Assembly (NCBI GenBank): GCA_001067655.1
Contig: JUNU01000001.1
Location: forward strand, 1-20,657
Direction of reading: 5' to 3'
DNA from: Neisseria lactamica
GTDB taxonomy: Bacteria > Pseudomonadota > Gammaproteobacteria > Burkholderiales > Neisseriaceae
DNA: 20,657 bases
The notes under the pieces are model-generated. The model saw only the letters and a program-made list of their open reading frames with translations, did no database searches and was not told where the DNA came from. This document shows, one piece after another, positions 14,433 to 20,657 of this stretch (the stretch's first letter is position 1; the number at the start of each line of letters is the position of its first letter). The position numbers and the translations under genes were made by a program.

Positions 14433-15482
14433 ATGACCCAACAATACCCTACCGACGATATTAAGATTAGAGAAGTCAAAGAGCTGCTGCCACCGATTGC
14501 CCATTTGTACGAGCTGCCGATTTCCGAGGAAGCGGCGGGACTGGTACACCGCACACGTCATGAAATTGCTGATTTGGTTCACGGCAAGGACAACCGCCTG
14601 CTGGTGATTATCGGTCCGTGTTCCATCCACGACCCCAAAGCCGCCTTGGAATACGCCGAACGTTTGCTGGTGTTGCGCAAGAAATATGAAAAAGAATTGC
14701 TGATTGTGATGCGCGTGTATTTTGAAAAACCGCGCACGACGGTGGGCTGGAAAGGTCTGATTAACGACCCGCACTTGGACGGTACGTTCGACATCAACTA
14801 CGGTCTGCGTCAGGCGCGCAGCTTGCTGCTGACGCTGAACAATATGGGCATGCCCGCTTCGACGGAGTTCCTCGACATGATTACGCCGCAATATTACGCG
14901 GACTTGATTTCTTGGGGCGCGATCGGTGCGCGGACGACGGAAAGTCAGGTACACCGCGAACTCGCCAGCGGCCTGTCTTGTCCGGTCGGTTTCAAAAACG
15001 GTACGGACGGCAATCTGAAAATCGCCATCGATGCGATTGGTGCGGCAAGTCATCCGCATCACTTCCTGTCTGTAACCAAAGCAGGGCATTCCGCCATTGT
15101 ACATACCAGCGGCAATCCCGACTGCCACGTTATCCTGCGCGGCGGCAAAGAGCCGAATTACAGCACCGAACATGTCAAATCGGCGGCGGAGCAATTAATA
15201 AAAGCCGGCTTGTCGCCCAAGCTGATGGTCGATTTCAGCCACGCGAACAGCCGTAAAGATTACAGACGGCAAATGGAAGTTGCCCAAGATGTTGCTGCGC
15301 AATTGGAAAACGGCGAAGACAATATTATGGGCGTGATGGTGGAAAGCCATCTGGTCGAAGGCAGACAGGACAAGCCCGAAGTTTACGGGCAAAGCATTAC
15401 CGATGCCTGTATCGGCTGGGACACTACCGAAGAAATGCTTGCGCTTTTGGCTGCGGCAAACCGTAAGCGGGTTGCGCCTTAA
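14433..15482 (+). CDS. aroG: 3-deoxy-7-phosphoheptulonate (DAHP) synthase, type I-alpha
   Basis: Condenses phosphoenolpyruvate and erythrose 4-phosphate, the first committed step of aromatic amino-acid synthesis, in the cytosol. The 349-aa product matches the meningococcal enzyme closely from memory (MTxxYPTDDIKI...). Motifs include IIGPCSIHDPKAALEYAE with the metal-binding cysteine, RVYFEKPRTTVGWKG, GARTTESQVHRELASGLS and VDFSHANSRKDY. The N-terminal extension and the type I-alpha barrel insert suggest feedback regulation; the meningococcal enzyme is mainly phenylalanine-inhibited. I start at ATG 14433. The frame is open from 14346, but those 29 residues are unlike the family N terminus. Only a weak GAAAG precedes the chosen ATG. 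Confidence 0.95.
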   Translation: MTQQYPTDDIKIREVKELLPPIAHLYELPISEEAAGLVHRTRHEIADLVHGKDNRLLVIIGPCSIHDPKAALEYAERLLVLRKKYEKELLIVMRVYFEKPRTTVGWKGLINDPHLDGTFDINYGLRQARSLLLTLNNMGMPASTEFLDMITPQYYADLISWGAIGARTTESQVHRELASGLSCPVGFKNGTDGNLKIAIDAIGAASHPHHFLSVTKAGHSAIVHTSGNPDCHVILRGGKEPNYSTEHVKSAAEQLIKAGLSPKLMVDFSHANSRKDYRRQMEVAQDVAAQLENGEDNIMGVMVESHLVEGRQDKPEVYGQSITDACIGWDTTEEMLALLAAANRKRVAP

Positions 15483-15504
15483 GCCGGTTTGAACGGCAAA
15501 AAAG

Positions 15505-15560
15505 AGGTCGTCTGAAAAGACTATGTGTGAACAAAAACAGACAGTTTCAGACGACCTTTT
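15505..15560 (+). terminator. DUS-pair terminator of aroG
   Basis: AGGTCGTCTGAAA (15505-15517) pairs with TTTCAGACGACCT (15545-15557) across a 27-base loop, followed by TTT. It begins 23 bp after the aroG stop. Confidence 0.75.
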
Positions 15561-15715
15561 GTTTAATTTGTCTGATTTATCGGATTATGGTTTTTTCTAA
15601 CTGTCCGCCTGTTAAATTATCTTAGTTTAAAATGACTTTACTTATTGGAATAAATATTAATGACTTGGTGTGACATACTTTCGTCACTGAGTTAACCCAC
15701 AACGGAGAACACACC

Positions 15716-15931
15716 ATGAGCAAGTCTTTCTTGACTAAAACTTTGACCTTGATCGCCATTGCTACTTCTCTGAGTGCATGTGCAGGTATGACCCAAACAC
15801 AACGCAATACCGCTGCTGGTGCAGTAGTAGGCGGTGTGGCAGGTAACTTGATTGGCGGCGATACCGGCTCTACTTTGGGCGGCGCTGCATTAGGCGGCGT
15901 CATCGGCAGCCAAGTCCACAGACATCGTTAA
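15716..15931 (+). CDS. Small glycine-zipper lipoprotein
   Basis: A 71-aa predicted outer-membrane lipoprotein. The signal peptide (residues 1-21) ends in the lipobox LSAC, with C22 as the lipidated residue. The rest is largely a glycine-zipper segment (about 34-66), with repeated G-A-x-x-G and G-G-x-x-G spacing in GAVVGGVAGNLIGGD and GGAALGGVIGSQV, as in OsmB/SlyB-like proteins. The C terminus is basic (HRHR). GGAG nine to twelve bases before the ATG supports the start. It stands alone between the aroG terminator and its own strong terminator. Such proteins usually contribute to envelope integrity, but the precise role here is unknown. Confidence 0.87.
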   Translation: MSKSFLTKTLTLIAIATSLSACAGMTQTQRNTAAGAVVGGVAGNLIGGDTGSTLGGAALGGVIGSQVHRHR

Positions 15932-15947
15932 TTTTTAAAACGATATA

Positions 15948-15987
15948 AAGCCGACCGAACCTTAAACGGGTTCGGTCGGCTTTTTTT
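15948..15987 (+). terminator. Strong rho-independent terminator after the lipoprotein gene
   Basis: A perfect 14-bp GC-rich stem, AAGCCGACCGAACC (15948-15961) with GGTTCGGTCGGCTT (15969-15982), a 7-base loop and a T7 run. It contains no DUS, unlike most terminators in this window. Confidence 0.93.
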
Positions 15988-16104
15988 ATTTGGCGTGATT
16001 GAATCAGAAGAATGCCTGCGTTAGGGGAGGGATTTATCGGCGTTCAAGCTTATGGATAACTTTGCTTTAAGGCGTTTGGGCGAGTATGCCGGTTTGTTTT
16101 CAGG

Positions 16105-17154
16105 CTAACGCGTCGCCGCGCATTCGCCGTTATCAAACACCAACACCTTCTCCGGCCAGCGCAACGCCGCCAGCTTGAACTGTTCGGGACGGTATTTCTG
16201 CGGGAATTTCCTTGCCCGCCAGCTTGCGCCAATCGAGAAATCGACGCAGAACACGTTGCGCCGCGCTCCGTGCCAGACATCCGGCTGCGGCGGCAGCAAC
16301 AGCCGTTCGGCGGCAACGGCGGCGGGAGACGGCTGCCAACTGCGCCAATAATGGCCGATGACGACGGGCGTATCGTCGCGGTAGTCGTCCCACCACGCGC
16401 AACGGGTGGTACCGCGCCAGCGTCCTCCGGCGTAAAACGGCTTGTCCGCCAAACGCTCCACGCCGCTGGTGAGGGCGCGTATCGGATGCAGGCGGCTGCG
16501 TTCGAGTTCGTATCGCGCCGTGGCGGGCATGGGCGGCGGTGCATGGTCGGGATTTTCCGCCTGCGGGGCGTAATGCGCCTGTTCGTAGAGGTAGTCGGGA
16601 TACCAAGAGACCGTCTGAAGGCGGTGTTTCAACTCGGCATCGAAGCGGCGGTATTGCGCGGTCAGGCTTTCGCCCTTTGCTTCTTCGAGGCGTTCGATTT
16701 GCGGCGGCAGCCAGGCGGCGTGGACGATGCGCAGGTCTTCGCGCTCCAGCAGCAGGGGCTGCTCGGCCAGCCATGCGCGCAATTCGGTTTTTTCTTTCTC
16801 TTCAACGCAATGCCACGGCGCGTAATGGGCGTCTTTTTCGGCGCGGACATCGAAAAACCAGCCGGAGCCGTCTTTCGGGTCGTCGGCAAGAATGTTCAAT
16901 TCGTGGTTGCCCAAAACCATCCATGCCCATCCGCGGTCGTAAGCCTGTTTGAACCACGCCAGCATCGCGGGGCTGTCGGGGCCGCGGTCGCACAAATCGC
17001 CGACAAACACCAGCCGCCGCCCGCGCGGATGGAAGCCGTCGTCGCGGTAGCCGAGCCGGTGCAGCAGCGATTGAAAGGCGGCAAATTCGCCGTGAACGTC
17101 GCCGACGATGTCCAGCGGCGTATCGGGCAGGGATTGGCGGTATGGATAGGACAT
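16105..17154 (-). CDS. PPP-type calcineurin-like metallophosphatase
   Basis: A 349-aa cytosolic metallophosphoesterase of the PPP/ApaH-like class. It shows the dinuclear-metal signature motifs in order: GDVHGEF near residue 19, GDLCDRGPDS near 55, GNHELN near 85, then VHAAW in the middle and GHYW in the last third as metal-binding histidine motifs. It is longer than ApaH or PrpE (about 220-280 aa) and has an extra C-terminal part. I chose the ATG at 17152-17154 (MSYPYRQS). The 12-codon upstream extension translates the DUS hairpin. No clear Shine-Dalgarno is present, so it may depend on read-through from orn, which ends 41 bases upstream on the same strand. The substrate (phosphoprotein, dinucleoside polyphosphate or other) cannot be told from sequence. 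Confidence 0.85.
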   Translation of the reverse strand: MSYPYRQSLPDTPLDIVGDVHGEFAAFQSLLHRLGYRDDGFHPRGRRLVFVGDLCDRGPDSPAMLAWFKQAYDRGWAWMVLGNHELNILADDPKDGSGWFFDVRAEKDAHYAPWHCVEEKEKTELRAWLAEQPLLLEREDLRIVHAAWLPPQIERLEEAKGESLTAQYRRFDAELKHRLQTVSWYPDYLYEQAHYAPQAENPDHAPPPMPATARYELERSRLHPIRALTSGVERLADKPFYAGGRWRGTTRCAWWDDYRDDTPVVIGHYWRSWQPSPAAVAAERLLLPPQPDVWHGARRNVFCVDFSIGASWRARKFPQKYRPEQFKLAALRWPEKVLVFDNGECAATR

Positions 17155-17163
17155 GATGGTGGG

Positions 17164-17205
17164 AGGTCGTCTGAAAATTGGGATTCCCAAGTTTTCAGAC
17201 GGCCT
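17164..17205. repeat. Hybrid DUS hairpin at the orn stop codon
   Basis: AGGTCGTCTGAAAA (17164-17177) faces TTTTCAGACGGCCT (17192-17205), with the inner stem TTGGGA/TCCCAA extending it into one long hairpin. The right arm, read on the minus strand, is AGGCCGTCTGAA, the dialect of other Neisseria, with C where this genome normally has T. Its TGA is the orn stop codon. No T-run follows on the minus strand, so it may only attenuate read-through into the phosphatase gene. Confidence 0.8.
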
Positions 17206-17752
17206 CAGGCAGTTTCAAGAAGTTTTCGCGGTAGTAACGCATTTCCTCGATGCTTTCGAGAATATCGTCCAAAGCCTGATGCGAACCGCGTTTCACTACG
17301 CCTTTGGCAACGGGCGGATTCCAACGTTTGGCGAGTTCTTTCAGTGTAGATACGTCCAGATTGCGGTAGTGGAAATACGCTTCGAGGCGCGGCATGTATT
17401 TGACCATGAAGCGGCGGTCTTGATGGATGGAATTGCCGCACATCGGCGTGGCTTTTTCGGGAATCCATTGCGCGATAAAGTCGAGCAGTTTTTGTTCCAC
17501 TTCGGCTTCGGTCAGCCGCGATTCGCGCACGCGCTGCGTCAACCCCGTGCGGCCGTGGGTGGCGGTATTCCATGCGTCCATGCTGTCGAGTAGTTCGTCG
17601 CTTTGGTGGACGACATAAACTTCGGACTGCGCCAAGACGTTCAAATTGGAGTCGGTGATAATCATGGCGACTTCGATGATGCGTTCGCGCTCGGGGTCAA
17701 GCCCGGTCATTTCCATATCGAGCCAGCAGAGGTTGCTTGCGTTTTGGGTCAT
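17195..17752 (-). CDS. orn: Oligoribonuclease
   Basis: A 3'-5' exonuclease that degrades 2-5-nt RNAs and cyclic-dinucleotide breakdown products to mononucleotides; usually essential. The 185-aa product has the family length. The DEDDh residues are visible: D12 and E14 in WLDMEMTGL, D112 in HQDRRF, and H158 and D163 in GSHQALDDILESI. The ATG at 17750-17752 directly abuts a DUS (AGGTCGTCTGAA then ATG), and the AAAGG at that DUS is the only ribosome-binding-like sequence, at slightly long spacing. The stop codon lies in another DUS. It is first in a likely two-gene unit with the downstream metallophosphatase. Confidence 0.96.
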   Translation of the reverse strand: MTQNASNLCWLDMEMTGLDPERERIIEVAMIITDSNLNVLAQSEVYVVHQSDELLDSMDAWNTATHGRTGLTQRVRESRLTEAEVEQKLLDFIAQWIPEKATPMCGNSIHQDRRFMVKYMPRLEAYFHYRNLDVSTLKELAKRWNPPVAKGVVKRGSHQALDDILESIEEMRYYRENFLKLPEAV

Positions 17753-17764
17753 TTCAGACGACCT
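17753..17764 (-). repeat. DNA uptake sequence abutting the orn start codon
   Basis: An exact DUS on the minus strand whose last base touches the orn ATG. Its AGG, with the preceding AA, is the best available Shine-Dalgarno for orn. Confidence 0.85.
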
Positions 17765-17791
17765 TTCGTTGGTTTAAAAACAATGGGCAGT

Positions 17792-17797
17792 ATTATA
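17792..17797 (-). promoter_or_regulatory. Candidate -10 box for orn at the Correia junction
   Basis: On the minus strand the Correia end CACTATA runs into host AT, creating a perfect TATAAT (17792-17797) 40 bp before the orn ATG. The -35 region is poor (ATCCTG at 17-bp spacing). Correia ends are known to supply promoters in this way. Confidence 0.35.
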
Positions 17798-17835
17798 GTG
17801 GATTAACTTCAAATCAGGATAAGACAAAGCGACGG
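17794..17835. mobile_element. Correia element remnant (one end only)
   Basis: TATAGTGGATTAACTTCAAATCAGGATAAGaCAAAGCGAC-like sequence matches one terminal repeat and the first part of the Correia core, then stops. The other end is missing, so it is a decayed or partly deleted copy next to the orn promoter region. Confidence 0.75.
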
Positions 17836-17845
17836 TGTGAATCAA

Positions 17846-18103
17846 AGGTCGTCTGAAAACCAATGCGGCAGGTTTCATTCGGTTTTTCAGACGACTATTT
17901 CATCGGGCAGATTCGTGGGCAAAGCCCACGCTACGGATGTCGCGGTTGAGTTTAAACCGTTTCAAATAGTATAAGGTCGTCTGAAAACGAATGCGGCGGG
18001 TTTGCTCTATCGTTTCAGACGACTATTCATCAGGGAAGAATTCGCGGGCGAAGCCCACGCTACGGGTTGTCGCGGTTGAGTTTAAATCGTTTCAAATAAT
18101 ATG
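17846..18103. repeat. Tandem repeat, two copies of a 128-130-bp DUS/REP-like unit
   Basis: Copy 1 is 17846-17973 and copy 2 is 17974-18103. Each has the same parts in order: AGGTCGTCTGAA, an ATGCGGC.GGTTT segment, an inverted partial uptake sequence TTCAGACGACTA (17886-17897 and 18014-18025), a hairpin of the form CGYGGGC-AA-GCCCACG (17914-17930 and 18043-18059), GCTACGG, TGTCGCGGTTGAGTTTAAA and CGTTTCAAATA. A third unit would begin at 18104 but only its DUS is present. The copies differ at scattered positions, so the duplication is not very recent. Confidence 0.88.
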
Positions 18104-18134
18104 AGGTCGTCTGAAAACCATTTTCAGACGACCT
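18104..18134 (-). terminator. Perfect DUS-pair hairpin downstream of fhs
   Basis: AGGTCGTCTGAAAA (18104-18117) and TTTTCAGACGACCT (18121-18134) form a 14-bp stem with a 3-base loop, 29 bp past the fhs stop codon. On the minus strand only a weak CATATTATTT follows, so its efficiency is uncertain. Confidence 0.7.
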
Positions 18135-18163
18135 TTGCCGTTTTATTTCACTTTCAATTCAAA

Positions 18164-19840
18164 TCAGAACAAGCCGTGAATCACGCCTTCTGCGTCCACA
18201 TCGATTTTCTCGGCAGCCGGAACTTTCGGCAGGCCCGGCATTTTCATCATATTGCCGCACAACGCAACAATGAAGCCCGCACCGGAAGAAACGGTAATGC
18301 CGCGCACGGTAATACGGAAGCCTTCGGGGCAGCCCAAGAGTTTGGCATTATCGCTCAAAGAATATTGGGTTTTCGCCATGCAGACCGGCATTTTGTCCAA
18401 GCCCAGTTTTTCCAGTGAAGCGATTTCGGCAGACGCTTCCGCGCTGAAATCGACGTCTTCAGCGCCATACACTTTTTGGGCGATGGCGCGGATTTTGTCT
18501 TTGATGCTCAATTCGACATCGTAAGAGAAACGGAATTCGTTGGGTTGGTTGTCGATGGCGTTGACGACTTTGTGTGCCAAATCCGCGCCGCCCGCGCCGC
18601 CTTTGCCCCACACTTCGGTCAGGGAAACTTCGACGCCGTGTTCGGCGCAGGCTTTTTCAATCATTGCCAACTCGGCATCGGAGTCGGACACGAAGCGGTT
18701 GATGGCGACGACGACGGGCAGGCCGAATACGTTTTTCAGGTTGGAAATGTGTTTCAGCAGGTTGGGCAGGCCTTTTGCCAAGGCTTCGAGGTTTTCTTCA
18801 CCGAGGTTGGCGCGTTCTACGCCGCCGTTGTATTTCAAGGCGCGGACGGTGGCGACGACGACGGCCGCGTCGGGTTTCAAGCCGGCAAGGCGGCATTTGA
18901 TGTCGCAGAATTTTTCCGCACCTAAATCCGCGCCGAAGCCTGCTTCGGTTACGGCGTAATCGGCAAGGTGTTTCGCCAGACGTGTGGCGGTAACGGAGTT
19001 GCAGCCGTGGGCGATGTTGGCGAAGGGGCCGCCGTGTACGAAGGCGGGCGTGCCTTCGATGGTTTGCACCAAGTTAGGCTTGATGGCGTCTTTGAGCAAT
19101 GCTGCCATCGCGCCGTGGGCTTTCAAATCTGTGGCGTAAACGGGGCTGCCGTCTTTGGCGTAGGCGACGAGGATGTTGCCCAAACGCTCTTTCAAATCGC
19201 TGATGTCTTTGGCAAGGCAGAATACCGCCATGACTTCGGAGGCGACGGTGATGTCGAAGCCGTCGGGACGAATCACGCCGTCAACGGGTTTGCCCATGCC
19301 GTCGATGATGTTGCGCAACTGGCGGTCGTTCATATCGACCACGCGCCGCCACAGGACGCGTTTGGGGTCGATGTTCAACTCGTTGCCTTGGTAGATATGG
19401 TTGTCGAGCATGGCGGCCAAGAGGTTGTTCGCCGCGCCGATGGCGTGGAAGTCGCCGGTAAAGTGCAGATTGATGTCTTCCATCGGCAAAACTTGGGCAT
19501 AGCCGCCGCCCGCCGCGCCGCCTTTAACGCCGAACACAGGCCCCAAAGAAGGTTCGCGCAGGGCGATAACGGCATCTTTGCCGATGTGGCGCAATGCGTC
19601 CGCCAAACCGATGGTCACGGTGGTTTTGCCTTCGCCCGCCGGAGTCGGGTTGATGGCGGTAACCAAAATCAGACGGCCTTGTTTTTGCGGCAGTTTGAAC
19701 GCTTCGGCAGGGTTGATTTTGGCTTTGTAATGACCGTAGGGTTCGATATTGTCAACGTTCAAACCCAGCTTGGCGGCAATTTCGCCAATCGGACGCATGG
19801 TGGAAGATTGGGCGATTTCGGCATCGGTTTTGAAGCTCAT
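18164..19840 (-). CDS. fhs: Formate-tetrahydrofolate ligase
   Basis: ATP-dependent formation of 10-formyltetrahydrofolate from formate, feeding one-carbon units to purine and formyl-methionine synthesis; cytosolic. The 558-aa product has the family's length. The P-loop-like segment NPTPAGEGKTTVTIGLADAL (about 65-84) binds nucleotide. Both FTHFS signatures are present: GVKGGAAGGGYAQV (about 104-117) and VATVRALKYNGG (about 330-341). The ATG at 19838-19840 is preceded by AAAGGAA, six bases away. It is a single-gene unit with a hairpin after the stop and a candidate promoter at 19937-19965. Confidence 0.97.
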   Translation of the reverse strand: MSFKTDAEIAQSSTMRPIGEIAAKLGLNVDNIEPYGHYKAKINPAEAFKLPQKQGRLILVTAINPTPAGEGKTTVTIGLADALRHIGKDAVIALREPSLGPVFGVKGGAAGGGYAQVLPMEDINLHFTGDFHAIGAANNLLAAMLDNHIYQGNELNIDPKRVLWRRVVDMNDRQLRNIIDGMGKPVDGVIRPDGFDITVASEVMAVFCLAKDISDLKERLGNILVAYAKDGSPVYATDLKAHGAMAALLKDAIKPNLVQTIEGTPAFVHGGPFANIAHGCNSVTATRLAKHLADYAVTEAGFGADLGAEKFCDIKCRLAGLKPDAAVVVATVRALKYNGGVERANLGEENLEALAKGLPNLLKHISNLKNVFGLPVVVAINRFVSDSDAELAMIEKACAEHGVEVSLTEVWGKGGAGGADLAHKVVNAIDNQPNEFRFSYDVELSIKDKIRAIAQKVYGAEDVDFSAEASAEIASLEKLGLDKMPVCMAKTQYSLSDNAKLLGCPEGFRITVRGITVSSGAGFIVALCGNMMKMPGLPKVPAAEKIDVDAEGVIHGLF

Positions 19841-19875
19841 GATTTTCCTTTACTGAATGGAGAAGAAAAAGAGGA

Positions 19876-19887
19876 GGGTCGTCTGAA
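19876..19887 (+). repeat. DNA uptake sequence (GG variant) in the fhs leader
   Basis: GGGTCGTCTGAA, an 11 of 12 match to AGGTCGTCTGAA with the full GTCGTCTGAA core, 35 bp upstream of the fhs start. Single copy. Confidence 0.8.
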
Positions 19888-19936
19888 AGCCCATCGGAAA
19901 GACAAACGCTGATGGATTCAAAAGAATTTTAGGCAT

Positions 19937-19965
19937 ATTATAGCGTTATCTGAGAATGAATCGCA
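19937..19965 (-). promoter_or_regulatory. Possible promoter of fhs
   Basis: A perfect TATAAT on the minus strand (19937-19942), about 100 bp before the fhs start. The hexamer 17 bp upstream (TGCGAT) is a poor -35, so any promoter here would need an activator or be weak. Confidence 0.35.
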
Positions 19966-20035
19966 GTGAAAAATTCGATAATTCAACAAAAATACGGTTC
20001 ATATTGTTGACAATCCACAAGAGAAACGGACAAAC

Positions 20036-20467
20036 ATGGGCAGCAATGCATGGCTTTTCTGGGCATTGGCATCCGCAGGCTTCGCCTCGCTGACGGCGAT
20101 TTTTGCCAAAATGGGTTTGCAGGGCATCGATTCGGATTTCGCCACCTTCATCCGCACGCTGGTCATCCTCGCCGCGCTGGTCTTGTTCCTGACCTATACC
20201 GGCAAATGGCAGGGTGTGAACGGGTTCACCGGAAGAAACTGGACCTTCCTGGTTCTCTCCGGACTCGCCACCGGCGCATCCTGGCTCGCCTACTTCAAAG
20301 CCCTGCAACTGGGCAACGCCTCGCAAGTCGCCCCAGTCGATAAATTCAGCCTGGTTTTGGTCGCGCTGATGGCGGTGGTCTTTCTGGACGAACGTCCCAG
20401 CACGCAGGAATGGGTAGGTTTGGGGCTGGTTACGGCGGGTGTGTTGACGCTGGCTTTGAAACGGTAG
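20036..20467 (+). CDS. Half-size EamA/DMT-family membrane transporter
   Basis: A 143-aa inner-membrane protein with one EamA domain and five predicted membrane segments (about 5-26, 37-55, 67-90, 96-117 and 124-141). Most DMT exporters have two such domains in about 300 aa. This single-domain type, similar to COG2510 proteins, is complete and not truncated: it begins and ends at normal boundaries, and the last segment finishes in ALKR before the stop. It would probably work as a homodimer. Conserved EamA features include APVDKFSLVLVALMAVVFLDE. Only a weak purine-rich stretch precedes the ATG. It diverges from fhs and is followed by a DUS hairpin. The substrate is unknown. Confidence 0.85.
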   Translation: MGSNAWLFWALASAGFASLTAIFAKMGLQGIDSDFATFIRTLVILAALVLFLTYTGKWQGVNGFTGRNWTFLVLSGLATGASWLAYFKALQLGNASQVAPVDKFSLVLVALMAVVFLDERPSTQEWVGLGLVTAGVLTLALKR

Positions 20468-20478
20468 GGCTGAATGAT

Positions 20479-20517
20479 TTTTCAGACGACCTTTTAAGCT
20501 GAGGGGTCGTCTGAAAA
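20479..20517 (+). terminator. DUS-pair hairpin after the EamA gene
   Basis: TTTTCAGACGACC (20479-20491) pairs perfectly with GGTCGTCTGAAAA (20505-20517) over a 13-base loop, starting 11 bp after the stop codon. There is no T-run after the stem. Confidence 0.65.
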
Positions 20518-20573
20518 TGTTGTGTTGCAAATAGGGTTGAAGGCTTACCGTCATTTGCGGCGATGGTTTTGTG

Positions 20574-20657
20574 TATAGTAGATTAACTTTAAACCAGTAC
20601 GGTGTTGTCTCGCCTTAGCTCAAAGAGAACGATTCTCTAAGGTGCTGAAGCACCAAG
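20574..20657. mobile_element. Correia element, long form, cut by the window edge
   Basis: It starts with TATAGTAGATTAACTTTAAA, one base different from the terminal repeat at position 1. It continues through the Correia core into the internal segment found only in long copies (GCTCAAAGAGAACGATTCTC then GGTGCTGAAGCACC). The other end lies beyond the window. Long copies, about 155 bp, are known to contain an IHF site. Confidence 0.92.

Larger units (their letters stand above)
17753..18163. other. Repeat-rich intergenic region between orn and fhs
   Basis: 411 bp without a gene. From the orn side it holds a DUS, a Correia-element remnant (17794-17835), two tandem copies of a roughly 129-bp DUS-containing unit (17846-18103) and a perfect DUS-pair hairpin (18104-18134). 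Open frames here merely translate repeats. Confidence 0.8.

Noticed and set aside
15622..15903. Minus-strand 93-codon frame over the lipoprotein gene
   Set aside because: It is antisense to a lipoprotein with a clear lipobox, ribosome site and terminator.
16608..16619. AGACCGTCTGAA in the phosphatase gene as a DUS
   Set aside because: It differs from every dialect in the core (ACCGTCTGAA) and is explained by coding for L-Q-T-V; treated as chance or a decayed copy.
17846..18134. CRISPR-like array
   Set aside because: There are only two long repeat units with the same content, no unique spacers and no cas genes.

Overview
The window comes from a commensal Neisseria of the mucosa/sicca type. 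The 12-mer AGGTCGTCTGAA, or its complement TTCAGACGACCT, occurs more than 20 times. This is the 'AG-mucDUS' dialect of the Neisseriaceae DNA uptake sequence. Correia elements (CREE/NEMIS MITEs) sit at both window edges, and the core proteins (PGI, DapD, Asd, AroG, Orn, Fhs) look neisserial. I see no rRNA, tRNA, CRISPR array, prophage or intact insertion sequence.

Layout, left to right. (1) 1-4709, sugar module: a short CREE, pgi (minus), then divergently a LacI-family repressor and a GPH/SLC45-like sugar symporter (plus). A LacI-type palindrome lies at the repressor promoter, and a second palindrome lies upstream of the transporter. (2) 4839-7159, aspartate/lysine pathway: dapD (plus) and asd (minus) converge on terminators. 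The asd leader carries an unexplained inverted-repeat element. (3) 7376-12523, four-gene minus-strand operon for an archaic (Csu-type) chaperone-usher pilus: SCPU major pilin, PapD-like chaperone, outer-membrane usher and two-domain SCPU tip protein. The last three genes overlap end to end, and the usher starts at TTG. (4) 12751-13889, a zinc-dependent 2,3-butanediol dehydrogenase (minus). (5) 14286-15987, aroG (DAHP synthase) and a small glycine-zipper lipoprotein, each ending at a strong terminator. (6) 16105-17752, orn (oligoribonuclease) and a PPP-type metallophosphatase as a minus-strand pair. (7) 17792-18134, repeat island: Correia remnant, then a roughly 129-bp DUS-containing unit in two tandem copies. 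(8) 18164-20467, fhs (formate-tetrahydrofolate ligase, minus) and a half-size EamA transporter (plus). A long-form CREE runs off the right edge.

Most genes are housekeeping metabolism with their own promoters and DUS-pair terminators. The accessory part is the pilus operon. Sampled 60-base lines in the pilin and in the N-terminal half of the tip gene are more AT-rich than the usher, consistent with transfer or diversifying exchange of the surface-exposed parts. No wholly unknown system is evident. The most interesting items are the minimal Csu-type pilus locus, the predicted LacI operators, the tandem DUS repeat, the orn gene framed by uptake sequences and a Correia end, and the inverted-repeat leader of asd.
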